From positions 3,171,001 through 3,235,000 of the forward strand of contig JAFREQ010000043.1 of assembly GCA_025331565.1 (NCBI GenBank): DNA of 64,000 bases. The letters run 5' to 3'. Position numbers and translations under genes: made by a program. This DNA comes from Holacanthus passer. Its lineage: Eukaryota; Chordata; Actinopteri; Pomacanthidae. The notes under the pieces were generated by a model. That model saw only the letters and a list, made by a program, of their open reading frames with translations. It had not been told where the DNA came from and did not search any database. This document shows, piece after piece, positions 35,759 through 49,614 of the stretch. How positions within the stretch are numbered: position 1 is the first letter of the stretch; each line of letters starts with the position of its first letter.

Positions 35759-38700
35759 GACTGACACACTCACACCTGCGCCTGTTACATCTCACCGCAA
35801 ACCCACTGAGAGAAGGCCATCCATCATTTTCTGCAGAGGCAACAACTTAATAAGAAATATCCATACAAATACCGTACATGCACCCGCACCTAAAGTTTAG
35901 TAGTGTGTGTGTGTGTGTGTGTGTGTGTGTTTCAGCCTGCACACATTCAGACATGTGTATCTTCACTAATTTAAATTCTAATTTTTCTTCTAATTCTTGC
36001 ATGTGCACACACGCACCCAAAGTGCATACACAAATACAAATACACACACAGACTCAATGAAGTTGAAGCACTGTTGTGTGGAACAGATCACACCCCTTCA
36101 AATATTGGCTCACACACACTCACACACACACACATACACACACTCACTCACTGTCCCAAGCTGACGACCAATTTGGCCATGAACGGAGGACAGAGGCCCC
36201 TCTATGCTTAACAATCGAGTGAGAAATGACAGCACTCGCTCAAATATTTAAGAGCTTTTCAGAAGATCCGGAGAAGGTCAGAGCACCCTGAACTAATCTC
36301 CTATTGAACAACGATGGCATTTGATTTCATGCGTTCTTCCGTCGTTGGCTGAAAAGCTTCAGTTGTTAATTTGATGCAGTAATCGCATAGTTGCCCCCCT
36401 CTGACAGACACACACGGTCAGCTTTCCTAGATGAAAAACATGAGTCTACTGTATTTGTGTAGTACCAAAGGCACATGTGTGTGTGCAGAGGTGCACGTTG
36501 GCCCACCGTCACATGCATCAGAGTTAAGAGGGGAGACAATTGACCCTCGATTAGTCGTGGGGATAGACTCTCTCCAGCGCGTGTCTCGGAGATAATAGAG
36601 GATCGTGTAGACCAAATGGACTAATGGGAAGTCATTAGTTGGCCCCTCGAGCCTCGAGTATGACCGCTCACCCCGGGTCTCAGGTTTCCAAATCCCAGGA
36701 GGTGGAATGTGGCTGAATCGGATCAAAAGACGAAAACAGGGCTTGATTCAGGTGCAAAGATAATTATTCATATTCATCAAAACAAACTAATCTAAATCAT
36801 CTCAATGGACAATTACATTGAAATAGTAATAACACAGCTTACATGTGGGACTTTTATAACAGCCTTTAAATGATCGTGATTATTTAATACTGGTTTGCAT
36901 CCCCAAGCCGACGGGAGCGAGCTGAGCGTGGCCGCGACCAGTTTGACAGAGTTAAAGCGGCTCAGAGTCTTCGTGTCTCAGCAAGGATCTGTCAACGGCA
37001 GCTAACGAATGGGTCTGAATGAGAGAGAGGGAGAAAGACTGACAGCGAAGAATTGTTGGAATGCACTCTATTGAAACGAGGCTGGAGAGAGAGGGAGGCA
37101 TAGAAAACGAGGGACACTGAGACAAGCAAAGTGACAGAACTGATTAAAATTTTTTAAAAAAGGTCACTGCGAATCTAGATGGTAAAATATTGTGGTGCAG
37201 GTCTATCTATGTTAAGGAGTTGGTTTCTGGACCAGAGCCAACATCAGTCCCTCTGATGTTTGTAGCTCTGCTGTTGCAAGTGAGGCTAATTTATAGCCTT
37301 GTACTGTAACTCTCACATGGCTGGATCATGTATGCTAAAGATAATGCGAACTGGATATGTGAACTTCTGGAACTTAGTCTTCCAAGCACAAGCACATGGA
37401 CGTGCAAAAACTCATGCATGAGATCACTGAGCTAATGCAACATCCTCCTTTTAACAGAAGAGATTAATGCAGTATGAATGCGTAGTCTGTTGAAGACAGA
37501 AGGTGTCAAAACTGAGCCTGAATATTAGCCGTGGTTGGGACATGTTTTCTGGCTGGATTGATCAAAGAAGCTTGTAATGTAAAGTAGCATGAGAAGAAAG
37601 TCTAGGAAGGGGAATATTGTGGATCAAGCATTGCATATTGAAAGCCCATCCTAGGTTGTTCTTATTGTTGTTTGCATTTGCATGAAATATCACCTGAGTG
37701 ATCGCCACAGTGCAAAAACGATAGACTGTGATTGTAAGCTTCTCAGCGTAATACACAAATTATTTATTCTCTCTTCAATCTGTGCCAGAATGGGGTGTAT
37801 CTTCTCTTTTCTATCAAGCTGTTCACAATGTTTTATCTCTGTTGGATGAGCGTGCTGCTGACGGCGACACTAACAGATCCAGCGGGGACGGACCACACCA
37901 CGCTGCAGAGCATAAACACGTCCATGAGGAATGCCTGGTTTTGTTCAGAGGCTGTGTACAGCAGCATTCCTCTGCCAGCCTCCCCTCCCTGTCCTGGTTC
38001 ACAGGGGACGTCCCTGCTCTCTACTGTACTCAGACTACTCTAATGAAAACCACACAGGCCTACTAGCTGTATAATTAATATCACCATGCGCAGCATACTA
38101 ATGAAGCACCTCCTTTAAAAGAGGACTCACCCTTTAATGTCTTCTCACTCTAACAGCCTCTATTTCTATCCTCAAACACTCCACTATTATATTAATGAAC
38201 ACTGGAGGGAATCTAACACTGTCGTCCAAGTGTGCGCGCACGTGCACTGTGGCACTACTTGATGGATTGCCATTCATTTTTGTGCAGACATTCATGATCC
38301 CCTCAGGATTAACTGTAATAACTTTGGTAAGATCCCATTTTATCCGTCTCCATCATCACGTCAAAATTTCTGTTTGTCTAATATTTCCTTTAATGACCAA
38401 ATCCCTGCTAAACTAATGGCGTCCCCTGTCAGCCTCAGCTGAACTTTAACTGCGTTCAAGCAACATCGGCAGAATGGGGAAGAACAGTGAAATCTCAAAA
38501 AATCAAACCATTTATAGCTCATTTTAAATCAGCTGGATTGATCATATTAATATTAACATCGGATTTTATTCAGATCTTAGCTGTTTTACCATCTGGGAGA
38601 TATCGTCGCTGTCAAACGTTGCCCATATCTGTGATTCAGAAATTCAACCGGGAGGCTGGCATGAACAGTTCTTCCTGCTCGGCTGCTCATAATTGCAGTC

Positions 38701-39835
38701 TGAACAATTGCAGTGACCAGACATCCTGGTTTGTCTGGGACCTTCCCGCTTTCAAGCTGTGTGTCTACTAACCCAACTACCTAACCCAATATAATATCAT
38801 AAGCAATAAACCACACTTCTGAATTCGAGGCTGATTTGTCTGTATGCGTGTCAGTCAATCAGTTTGCTGCCTGTCAGTGAGTTATAGGCGAGCGTTAGCG
38901 GTCGTGCCGTAAAGACGATCTTTTCTAAAGAGCTCCAGGAGACTTCATCCTTCCTTCAGAATGAAAATGGTGCGGTTATTGTGTCCATGTTGTTGAAAGG
39001 TGTACTCAGTCCAAGTACAGTCTCACACACTCACTAGCATGGATGTAGACTCTTACATTTAAAACCAAAGTTATGCTTTAAATATTCTATTCGTTGTTGA
39101 CACTTATAAATCGATTATGCGTATTTTTATTGTTCTTGATTATCAAAATTTATCCTGATGGTTAAGTCTTTAGTGTCTATTGTGAGTTTAGTTTACTTTG
39201 TTACTCATTTTACAGATTTGATTAATCTTTTGGTTCAAACAAAAAAAAACATGATGTATTCTGTTTTAACATACTTGTGAAAATCAGAGATTAAAGCATG
39301 TAAGGGAGTAAAAGGGCATCGAGGGCACAACAGTGGCCAGGATTCATCACACAGAAATAGAAAGGGAAGCAGGGGACAGACAGTATTACAGGTGTAGTTG
39401 TAAGAGTGAATCTAAAAATGCCTCCATGAACTTTGTTTCTCTGCGTTTTCTCTGCAAAGTGCCTCCTCCCAGTCATTCCTGTTTACAAGGTTGCTTCCTG
39501 ATGACGTTGTGCTGAGTGTGTCATGGTCCGTCATCTGGTATTCCTCTCAGAAATCAGGACCCATATATTTATGCTCTGTGTGTGTGTGTATGTGTATGTG
39601 TGTGTATGTGGCTTTATTAATCAATCCTGCCCTCATCCAGTGCTACACAACTCTACAGCCTTTCAACAAAGGTTTCACATATACACTTTCCGTCTTATAC
39701 ATTCCGTCTCTGATTAAGGATTGATATCATCAACACTTTGGTCCTCTTTTTAAACCTGTGCTGTCCTGTCTGTAGGTTACACATGTTCACATCCCGGAAC
39801 AGAGGACGCGACATTGTTCTCTTTACGACATGACG

Positions 39836-39886
39836 TAAATTTCCCCGTTGTGGGACTAATAAAGGAATATCTTATCTTATCTTATG
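39836..39886 (-). repeat. retroposon 3'-tail fragment (GATAA type, inverted)
   Basis: Reads 'aaatttccccgttgtgggac' 'taataaaggaatatcttatc' 'ttatcttat', the reverse complement of the module at 7564, 18676 and 49562. Confidence 0.65.
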
Positions 39887-42800
39887 ACACATTTGAAATA
39901 GTTGATCTCGTTGTCATAACCTGACGAGTGGGGCCAGAACAAGAATGGGAAATTGACACACAAATAATAGCAAATTCAAAATTGGATTTTAATAAAAGAA
40001 ATTGACTAAAAAGGGAAATTAAGTTGCGAGGTTTGATATCATCCTATGACTCCAGTGTGGACATTTCAGTAAATGCAAAAAACATTGAAATGCAGCAAGG
40101 CCCAAGTAAATAAGACTTTTTCAATCTGAGAGAAAGCAGAAAATTGACATCTTTGATTCCTAATGGAAGTAAGAGGAAACTGAGGACCTACATGTGGGAG
40201 TAAACTTTGTGGTTTAGAGCATGGGTCAATTTGAGTGGTTTATTCTTACATTAAATCTCCAACTTATTTTATCCTGACATTATTATCCATCTACGCTACA
40301 TGCTATTAGTCTGTCGCAGTCTTGTGGCTCAGGTCATCCAGGGATCACAGGGTTGGTGTTTCCATCCCACAGTCCACACGTCAGAACGTCCTTTGTCGCG
40401 GTAGCTCGCTGCCATTTGGTGCGTGAGAGAGTGTGTGAATGGACAAATGAGATGCTGCTATATAAGCGCAGTGGGGCTAAGTTAGCTGTTGGTGGTAATT
40501 ACCTCTAAACTTTAGTCTGTCTGCTTGTTTATGTTTCTATGTGCATTAAATACAGAATTGTGGAGGAGTAATTGGAGAAAGATCTGTTCCATTGTGCTGC
40601 TGTTGCTTTCTTCCTATTTTTACTTATCACATCCACGTGACTCCTCTGCTGCAAGATTTTATTCTTGCTTTAAATTTGAGGCCACAAAAACATTCAAAAT
40701 TTACTGATGCATTTTCATTTATTGATTTTGTCCTCATTTTATCAGTAGATATATTGCTGTCTTGCTGTCACTTTTTTTATAAGACATAAAAACTCAGCAT
40801 TGACTTTGCAGGGGGGTCAGGATGCTTCACAAGTCTACACACAGGCCCAATCATTAGTAACCATCACCTAAAGAACCCCAGTTCGCTATATGAATCAGTG
40901 TTAGGTCTATTAAGTGGAAAATAAAGACTTAAAGATCCACTGAAAAAGGCATAAAACACAAGGTCAGGAGGCGGCAGGTAATTAATGTGACACACCCAGG
41001 CTTGACTCCTTTGTAATTTGGTAGCACTTCTCTTTGTTGCTTTGCCATGCAGCTGCTCACCGAAAGTTGAAAATCCTTAGAGTGCCATAAATTACACAGA
41101 TGTCAAGTCCTCCGCACAAATTCTTGGAGGGCTTTTATACAGAGAGAGTGTGCACACCTGCATTCACAGCCATATGCATAATGTACTGCACAAACACACA
41201 CACACACACACTGTACATGCACACACACACGTGCCTACAAAGATTCAGTGCATCTGTTCCACACACGCTGCAACAAACGCACACAACCTCTGCATGCTGT
41301 CCCTCTGTACAGTCTCTCTCACACACTCGGTAGGAAGTTTTAATACTCCGGTTGAGCCGAGGGCCCTGTAATCAAAGCGAACAATCAGGCAGGCCCAGAC
41401 AGCGCAGCAGCGGCGCAGAGGGAACACTCAGCGAATACCAAACTGCATCCGAAAATGCCTTAAATATCTCTGCCGTACCCCATAATTACAATTTAGAGGT
41501 AATTACTTATCCGATGGATTTGGAGATGGCGAGGGGGGGAGAAGGAAAAGAGCAAACAATGCTGGCACGTTCTGTCTGGGTGACTGGAGGTAGAGGAACA
41601 GGTATTCTAGGTGAGAGGGAGGAAGACACACTCCCACACAAGCTATTACACATTTATATATGAAAATGTGACTGATAGGACTTTAAAACCGAGGCTGGGA
41701 ATTTGGCTGCGGGACAGTTTTAATGATGAGATTTTGAGATGAAAACCAAGCAAATGAAAAATGAATATGCAATGCCGTGAGGACAAGCTCAGTGATCAGA
41801 GCAGGTGGGCACAGAGGAAAAGGGGAGGAAGCTTTTTGAATAAAAGGACATAATAGTTTAACAGGGGAGGAGAGGAAATGAGAGGAGTGGTGCTAAATGA
41901 GAGGGTGAGAGCCAGGCGTTAGTTGTTAAAGAGCTAGGGAGAGTGGAAACGGGGAAATCCAGGCTTTACCTCCCAGTAGACGGGGGGGGTGGGAGGGGTG
42001 GAGAAGGGCAGCGTGCACGGTGGTTCAGCAGGCATGAAGACCTGTCACTGGCTCTCCACCGCCGACGAGGGTCGTTGAGTACAAAACCGCCTGGCGTCTG
42101 CTGCAGCAGTGATTTCCATCCCCTCCTACTCCAGATACAATGAAAATTGTGTCTGAAAACAATGCCATCTGCAGAGACAGAGTGGGAAGAAACTTTGGAG
42201 TGGCCCGGTTCAGCTGCATGGCAGCCAGAGAACTGTGTCAAGGATGTGATGTCTGGACGGCTACAACAGAGCAGGTCCTCTGTCTGCTGCGTTTGGGCCA
42301 GCCGGCGGTGGGTGTCTGTGTTGCTGCGTGTCTGTATTTTGGGATAAACTACTTCCATCGCTTTTAGGGTGTACAATGAAGAAAAACATATGAATGACTT
42401 CCAGGAGAGACTGAAAATGTGAGGCCCAGGTTTAAACAGTTATTGTGTCTCACCCCTCCCAGCAAAAAGCACTTTTGCTTTCTCACTTTATCAAACAACA
42501 CATCATGCAAATTTTTGAGCATACCCCCACCTTAACACACTCACACAACTGAGGGCCTCCAGCTCATTGTGAGATGTTCATTTTATGTTCACATAGGTTT
42601 AATTCTTCTTTAAAACAGCAGGCGTTGTAGAAGTTGTAATGAAATAAATGCAAGTTACAAGTAAGGAAGCTAAAAAAGTGAGTGAAGAACCAAATGACTC
42701 TCTACACTCTTCAGGCCAAGAGATGGAGTTATTATTAACAAGGAATTTAGGACACATGGGAAAGAATCCCAACTGGGAGAAAAGTGGAGGAAATGAAAAA

Positions 42801-45026
42801 GCCAAATCTACATTTAATCTCTTTAAAGCAATAGCTCCAAATTTTGGGAAATATGCTTATTTGCTTTCTTGTCAAGATTCAGGTGAGAAGATTGATACCA
42901 CTCTCATACGTGTCTCTTCAGTGGGCCACAGCAGACTTGAAAGGTTGCATCATTGCAGCTTAGAAATACAATCAAACAAAAACAGTCAATATGATTTTTT
43001 AACCATTATTGGGCCGTATTTATTCTGAAAGGGGTCAGTGCTGTGTTCATTGGCAATAACAAAGCACAGTATCTTTTATATTACATCCATGTTGTTTACA
43101 TTGTTCTTTACATAGTTGCTTCTACTATCGTTGCAACCCGTATCTGTTCTTCCGAGTTTTGGACCCAGGTAACAAAAATAATTAGTCCATCACATGTCAA
43201 TTCACTAACGGTGGCCAACAGTACAAGTGCAAACATGTTAAAAAATGTCAAACTATATATTAAGCACAACTTTCTGGTCTCTAACACAACTGGAACACTT
43301 GATTGGGAACAATCTGTAAGATCATTCAGGAAAGCCTAAAATTAGTTCTCCAACTCCCAAAACTTATTCTAAAGCAGCTCAATCTCAATGATGCTACGCT
43401 GACGTATCAACCGGAACTCTCTCTCCATCGTCTTCTTCCCCTTCCTGGACTCCACATGGCTTCGACAGCAGCTGCTCTGCCTCTCTCTCTCTCTCTCTCT
43501 CTGTTTAATTCCCCTCCTCATCCTGCCTCTCCTCTCCCTCTTCTTCCTCTTCCCTCCTCCGGGTTTGTTTGTTCTCCCTCGGCTCCCAGGTGTTTTCCTG
43601 CACGGCTCCCTGTTCCGCCGAGCAGAGGAGCGCTTAAGCTCCTCTTCCGTTCTGACTCAGGTACATGGCTTCCCCTCGCACACTGATCGATATGCACACA
43701 TGTGACGCACTGTTCAAATAGTGAAACACAGACACATGCACACACGACAGTCCAATTCACACACACACACACACACACACTCTGTGCCTTATTCCAGCTC
43801 GCTCACTCTTTCTCCCTCGTCCAACAATAACACAACAAACCTTGCTTCCTGTGCGTGGGGGAACAATAGTAGGATAGCTTTGATGGCCAGAGGTGGTTTG
43901 TTGCAGATACTCCCTTATCGGCCCCAGCATCAGCAGATCAGCTATAGATCCTGGCAGTATGGAACAGCTTTATCCCTAAACCAGTGTCAGGATGTCAGGA
44001 TGTATGGATGAAGTGCATTAACAGACAGCGCATAAAAGATGGCTCCTCTTTTCTTATTGGGATTTTTTAGAAAGTTAGCTGCTCTTTTTGTAGTAAATAC
44101 TGACTCTATGTTTGCTGCAGTTTAGTTTAATCCAACAGTTCATTATGGTTTTTCCAGATTATTTGGTTGCTACATGCCTGCTACATTTCCTTCTTCATTT
44201 TATTCATATTGCTAATCTTGACCTGGTTTAATTATGGCAGGAAACAAATGACAACAAAACAGCAAAGTATTAGTCATTTGTAAAGTAGTTAAAGCTGCAC
44301 TAAGCCACATTTCCATATTAACAGTCGAGCAAATGATGAACCAACAGAGAATTCGACTTTTAGTGTGTGTGCGTTTTAGGGTCTTTCAGATCATTGTTTT
44401 GGTTTTGCAACCTGCAGCTTTAAAATTTAGTTTCAGTTCTATTATCAGCCTTGATTCCAGCAGTAGGCAGCAAAAAGCTTTAATAAACTCATTGTGTATT
44501 ACCTGCAGATGACAGACAGAGTAAGTTACTGACTAGGTGGTAAACAGGCGGTAACAGGGTTAAAAGAAGAGTGAATATCTGACATAAGTTTTTTGGATGG
44601 CCACAAACATGACTCTGATTGAATGCTGCTCAGTGTCTGCTTGATGTGTAATTAGACAATAGTTTGCTGACACAACTTTACACAGTGATAAGATAAGATA
44701 AGATAATATGTCGGTGTTGTGTTTACAGCTTGTTCCATCAGTTCATCATCAGGCTGTTGGTTTCAAATCATACGATTCAGATGTCAAGAGTTTTCATAAT
44801 ATAAACAACATAAAGCAAAAGTATTCAATAATAGCTGTTGTGAAAATCAAATGTTGTTATAGCTTTCTTAATATATAACTCTGTCTGACACTCCTTTATA
44901 AAACACATTTCATCCTGGCTGCAGTGATTTATTTAGTTCACCACACTGGCACATATTTGTCCCGCTGACACGCTCGCATGTGTACAAGTTTAGACAATAT
45001 ATACAGCCGGTATGTGGGACACAGAC

Positions 45027-45029
<3 letters not shown>

Positions 45030-45068
<39 letters not shown>
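45030..45068. repeat. (CA)n microsatellite
   Basis: About 19 CA units, the longest CA tract in the spacer. Confidence 0.95.
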
Positions 45069-45073
<5 letters not shown>

Positions 45074-47559
45074 ACACAGACTTTCCACTTCATCTCATCA
45101 ACAAACACCCACAAATACACACATCATACGGTGATTGAGTTTCAGCATTTTGGGCAATAAAACAATAAACAAACAATAAAAGCACACACTTAAAGCATAA
45201 ACACACACACACACACTCACAGATGCGTGTCCATTACATTTCCTAGAGACAACTACTAACTATACACTAATCCTAATCCTAAAATGTGATGATTTACATT
45301 ACTTGTGTTTTGTCCCCATAAGGAAGGTGAGCTCCCACAATCTAATGGTGTAAACACATCTATGCCCCCACAACATGAGTAATACACGTCCACACACACA
45401 CTGTCCTTCTCTGTCCTTCTCGCCTTTCTCTCCTCTGTTGTCTCACTCTCTCCATGTGTATCAATACTGCCATTGATTCAATAAGCCACAGGCGTTACCG
45501 GGGTCAGGGCTGTGTTGGGATATCAGTTGCCCCTGGAAACATCGGCCTATCGGGTCCATCGGTCCACTCCCACATCATCCCATGTCCCCTTTATTCCACC
45601 CTGTGTACCCACCGATGCACCGTGTGTTTGTGTATCACTATGGAGCTGACAGCAGCTGTGTGTGGCTGTCCGAGCATGTGTGTGTGTGTGTGTGTGAACC
45701 GCTGCGTGTGTGTGTCCTGCGTGGGAGAAAGGAGGCGATGAGTCATAGCACACATACCACCAGGACACAACAGCTCCCCCTGTTGCCGGGGCAGGGGGAA
45801 ACCCCGGAGGTGTGGGTGTATTGTCTGGGAGAACAGAGCTGACCGTGACATCATAGGACGTCTCTCTCCTACACCAGAGAGGGGGGAGGAGGAGGGGGTC
45901 AACAGGTGGAGGCAGAAGCTCTTTTGCCCAATTTTTGTTTGTTTCTCTTTCTTTTTTTTCTTTCACAGAGTCCGTCACTCATTCCTGAATTGTAGTCATA
46001 CTCTGATAACCGCAGCTATCGTCAGCTATTAACTCTTATGAATGAGCCTCACTGTTAAAGCCTCCTTTTTTTTTCTTCTTCAGTAGGATTTAACCAGAGC
46101 ATTGATTGAGACATGATGCAGAGGGAATAAAAATCCTTACTGTGACATCTACCAGCTCTGCATGTGCGTGCGTATGTGCACATGCGTGTGTGTGTGTCTG
46201 TCTGCGCACTCATGTTACTGCGAAACGTTGACATATCCGTGAGATCATGTTCACACTTGAATGAAATAATGTCTTGCCAACCATCTGTTCGCTGCTGTAA
46301 CGTGGTTGCATCAGCCGCTGGTGATATCAGTCTCATGCGTCAATAAAATCATTTATTAAATGTGTTTTGTTACTTTATATGGTTTTGCTCTCTTTGATTT
46401 TATAATTTCAATTTCAAGGTTCTATTTTTGTCTTAAAATAGTGCTAAGGAAAATATTATTTTAGTGTTTAATGACATCCCCTCATGGTGTCATCGTGTGT
46501 GTTCTTATGCAGGAGACTTTATTAAGCACTGAGTACCCTGTCTTGTCAACATGTAAACTTTTGATCCAAATGTGTGCAGCCACCCTGTGTGTGAGGGTGT
46601 GTGTGAGGGTGTGTGTGAGAGCGGTCCAGTAAGCGTGAACCACCATGTATCACTCTTCAAGCATCTGCACCTTTGTTGTACCAGTGCACTAAAACACGGA
46701 CGCACAGACACACACATACTGTATATATACACAAGGACAGGACCCCACACACACACGCATACTCACACGTTCACTCTCACACATGCACATGTGTGCACAC
46801 GCAGCGGGGAGAGGAAACTGCAACACAATGATAAGGTCTGGGAACACAATGGGCTCAGCAGTGCACAGACAGAAGCCAGGACCAGTTTAGCTCCGAAAGG
46901 TCAACAAGCCTCTCCAAGCTTTCATTCAGTTCCCCCAGTTATTATTGTTCAACATTATAATGATTACTCTGATGGCCTTTATTTTGCAAATGTGGGAGCC
47001 ATCCGGAAATACCAGTGAATTATGAAAATGCAGGCCAGAGCAGAGAGGAGAGGGGAAAAAAGGTTACTTATTTTGGAGGGTGAACTTGTTTGACGTCAAG
47101 TTTCCCATGGCCTGGCCCAGCCTTGGATCGGACTCCAGGTTCATCAGAGATCTCTGGTCAGGTGCCAGTTTAATGGACATCTGCTTGTGTCCACACAGCA
47201 GACTAATAATTTCCATTATGTCAATGAATGTACTATGAGACAAAATGTTTTGAGAGTGCTACACACTGTTTGGTTTGTTGGACATGTTAAAGTTGAAATG
47301 ACACGGACTGGCTAACAAAAAAATATATATTATTATATTATACCTTAAAGCTGCGCTTTGAGATGCACATTCAAACTACAGCAAAGATGACAGAGAATCT
47401 AGTGCCACTGTATGAAGTTCATTTAACTTGTTAATCTACAACCTTAGCACTTTTACTGATATAATAAATTTACACAACAGGAGAGACAAAAAAAATAGTT
47501 CTCAATGCAAGAGTATGTAGAGCAAATGTCTCAAGAAAAAAATCTTCTTACACTTAAAT

Positions 47560-47985
47560 ACGTTGTTCATCTATGAATATGCAAATGTGTTTACAAAAGT
47601 TTAACCATTGGACACCAGATGTGTCCTCCATTCTCAGTGCACAGCCCCGACACTGTGCAAACAAACTGTTTACTGACAACAGTTTTCTGAAGTGTTTTTG
47701 AGCCCATCTTGTAATATTTATATAACCATGTGTTTGACAAAGTGTTGAACCTCTCTCCATCTTTGCTTGTGAACGACTGAGTCTTTCCAGGATGAACCTT
47801 TCATACCCAATCATGATACTATCACCTGTTACCAATGAACCTGTTTTACCTGTGGAATGATCCAAACAGGTGTTTTTGGATCAGTCCACAACTTTCACAG
47901 TCTTTTGTTGCTCCTGTCCCAACTTGTTTGAAACATGTTGCTGCCATCAAATTAAATATATTGTCTTTGTACTGTTTTCAATTGA
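47560..47985 (-). mobile_element. truncated copy of the TIR element found at 60595-61010
   Basis: Its reverse complement shares long near-identical stretches with the element in adsl intron, such as 'caaacaagttgggacaggag' and 'taacaggtgatagtatcatg'. It has extra internal sequence and carries a 103-codon minus-strand open frame. The inverted termini of the other copy are not recognisable here, so this is an internal or degenerate copy. Confidence 0.6.
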
Positions 47986-49561
47986 GCGTATGTCAAAAAG
48001 GATTACCACACGTTTCAGTGAAGTTAACCTCCATCAGGCATGAATAACAATGCATTGCCTTATTAAGCTCTGTGTGGCGTTGATAATGACGTCTTTGTTG
48101 CCTTGCGTCACCCAGAACGAGCCCATGACGAGCCTTTCTACTGTAACTCTACTGATGCCACATCAAGACATCAATTCAGCCCACGAGTGGCGCCGACCTC
48201 GGAGGTCTGTCTGAGCAAATGTCTGACTGATCCTCACAACAGCGAAGGAGCAGAGCAGGTCGCAGCCCACTCCAAATGTCACGGCCCTTACATAATCCCT
48301 GCATGTATTTTCCATGGTGGCACAGCAGCTATACCCTTCTGTGGCTCTCAGGTCTTCCCACAAGACAAAAAGGTCAAGACATTAGAGAGGAGAGAATGGT
48401 TCTGGCGAGCTCGTCCGGCATCATGAAAAAGGTTAGCGTGGGAATCTGGACAATGAGAGAATGAGATTTCTTGACCCCAGGCTCTGACCTGGATGCTGAT
48501 TTATCGATTATGTCACAACTTGTCTGTAAGTGACTAATGAAGTTCAGCATTCAAATCTGAGACTGCCTTTGTTAAACTCAGAGGATGGCATCGTCACACA
48601 GAGTGAATTTGTCACTTTAGTCATTTACACATTAGTCATGAATGGTAACACTGAGCACGAATCATGGTCTCTATAATTTCCTTTTTAGTGACACCAGTCA
48701 AATTAACATGACATGCCATGAAAAGTTTTATTTTATGCCATGCCAATAAAACTGACCTCTGCCCAATTACTTTTTTGTTCCTCTGGATAATGTTTTCCAA
48801 AGCAATGCAAACCCTCTGGGGACAAACAAAGCTGAAGAGATTGTTGCCAACATCTAAAAACAGCATGATTAAAAACAGAAAATCTCGGTGATGGAAGCCG
48901 TTTCTACTGAGATAGTAGTTTCTCACCATCTTGAAAAACTTCTAAAGCCCAAATATAGTTCTGCAGCACTGGGTTACATGTGAATGTCTTCTCCGAGAGA
49001 GGAGGGGATGGGAATCTGTAATTGAAGAGGGTTTGCTTTCGCTGCCTTGAGAGTGATACTTTCTAGCATATGAAGATCTGTTTTTTCCACATGTTCGAAA
49101 GCAGTAATCTCACCGAAGAGGCAGACGATTGGAGCCTCGTAAGTGCTAATGACTGTTTGCTGATGTCGGAGGCAAACAGTCGCCTGCGGTTATGTGAGAC
49201 AAAGAAATTCTTTGCAGTCCTGCTTTCTCACATCAGCATTTTTTTTATTTTTTTTGCTGTAAATGTGTGTGTGTCAGACTGAATGCATGCATGTTATGAT
49301 GATGCACCATAAAGGAGAAAAACCACATGTTCTGAAAAGTGAATGGAACATAAAGAAGTGCGTATTGGTTCTGCCTGTTTTTAGCTCATTAACTACAAAT
49401 GGCTCACATTACTTTTCTAAAGCACGCCATGCATTTCAGATTGATTTTCTATCTTCCAGAATCTGGAAGGTTGCCCAGAAGAAAAATCAATCCGAAAATT
49501 TATGGTGTGCTTTGAACAACGCTCAGAACTAATGTAAATTATGTGAGGAAATTTAAAGTTA

Positions 49562-49614
49562 ATAAGATAAGATAAGATAAACTTTTATTCATCCCACAGT
49601 GGGGAAATTCACAA
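49562..49614 (+). repeat. retroposon 3'-tail fragment (GATAA type)
   Basis: Reads 'ataagataagataagataaa' 'cttttattcatcccacagtg' 'gggaaattcac'; same module as at 7564. Confidence 0.65.

Noticed and set aside
43303..43686. 127-codon plus-strand open frame
   Set aside because: Spans a (CT)n microsatellite and Pro/Ser/Leu low complexity; no homology recognised.
44690..44706. Sixth GATAA-tail retroposon copy
   Set aside because: Only AGATA repeats are present; the adjoining conserved 'tcccacagtggggaaa' block is missing, so it is counted as a simple repeat.
47554..47865. 103-codon minus-strand open frame as a gene
   Set aside because: It lies wholly within a dispersed repeat whose other copy sits in an adsl intron.
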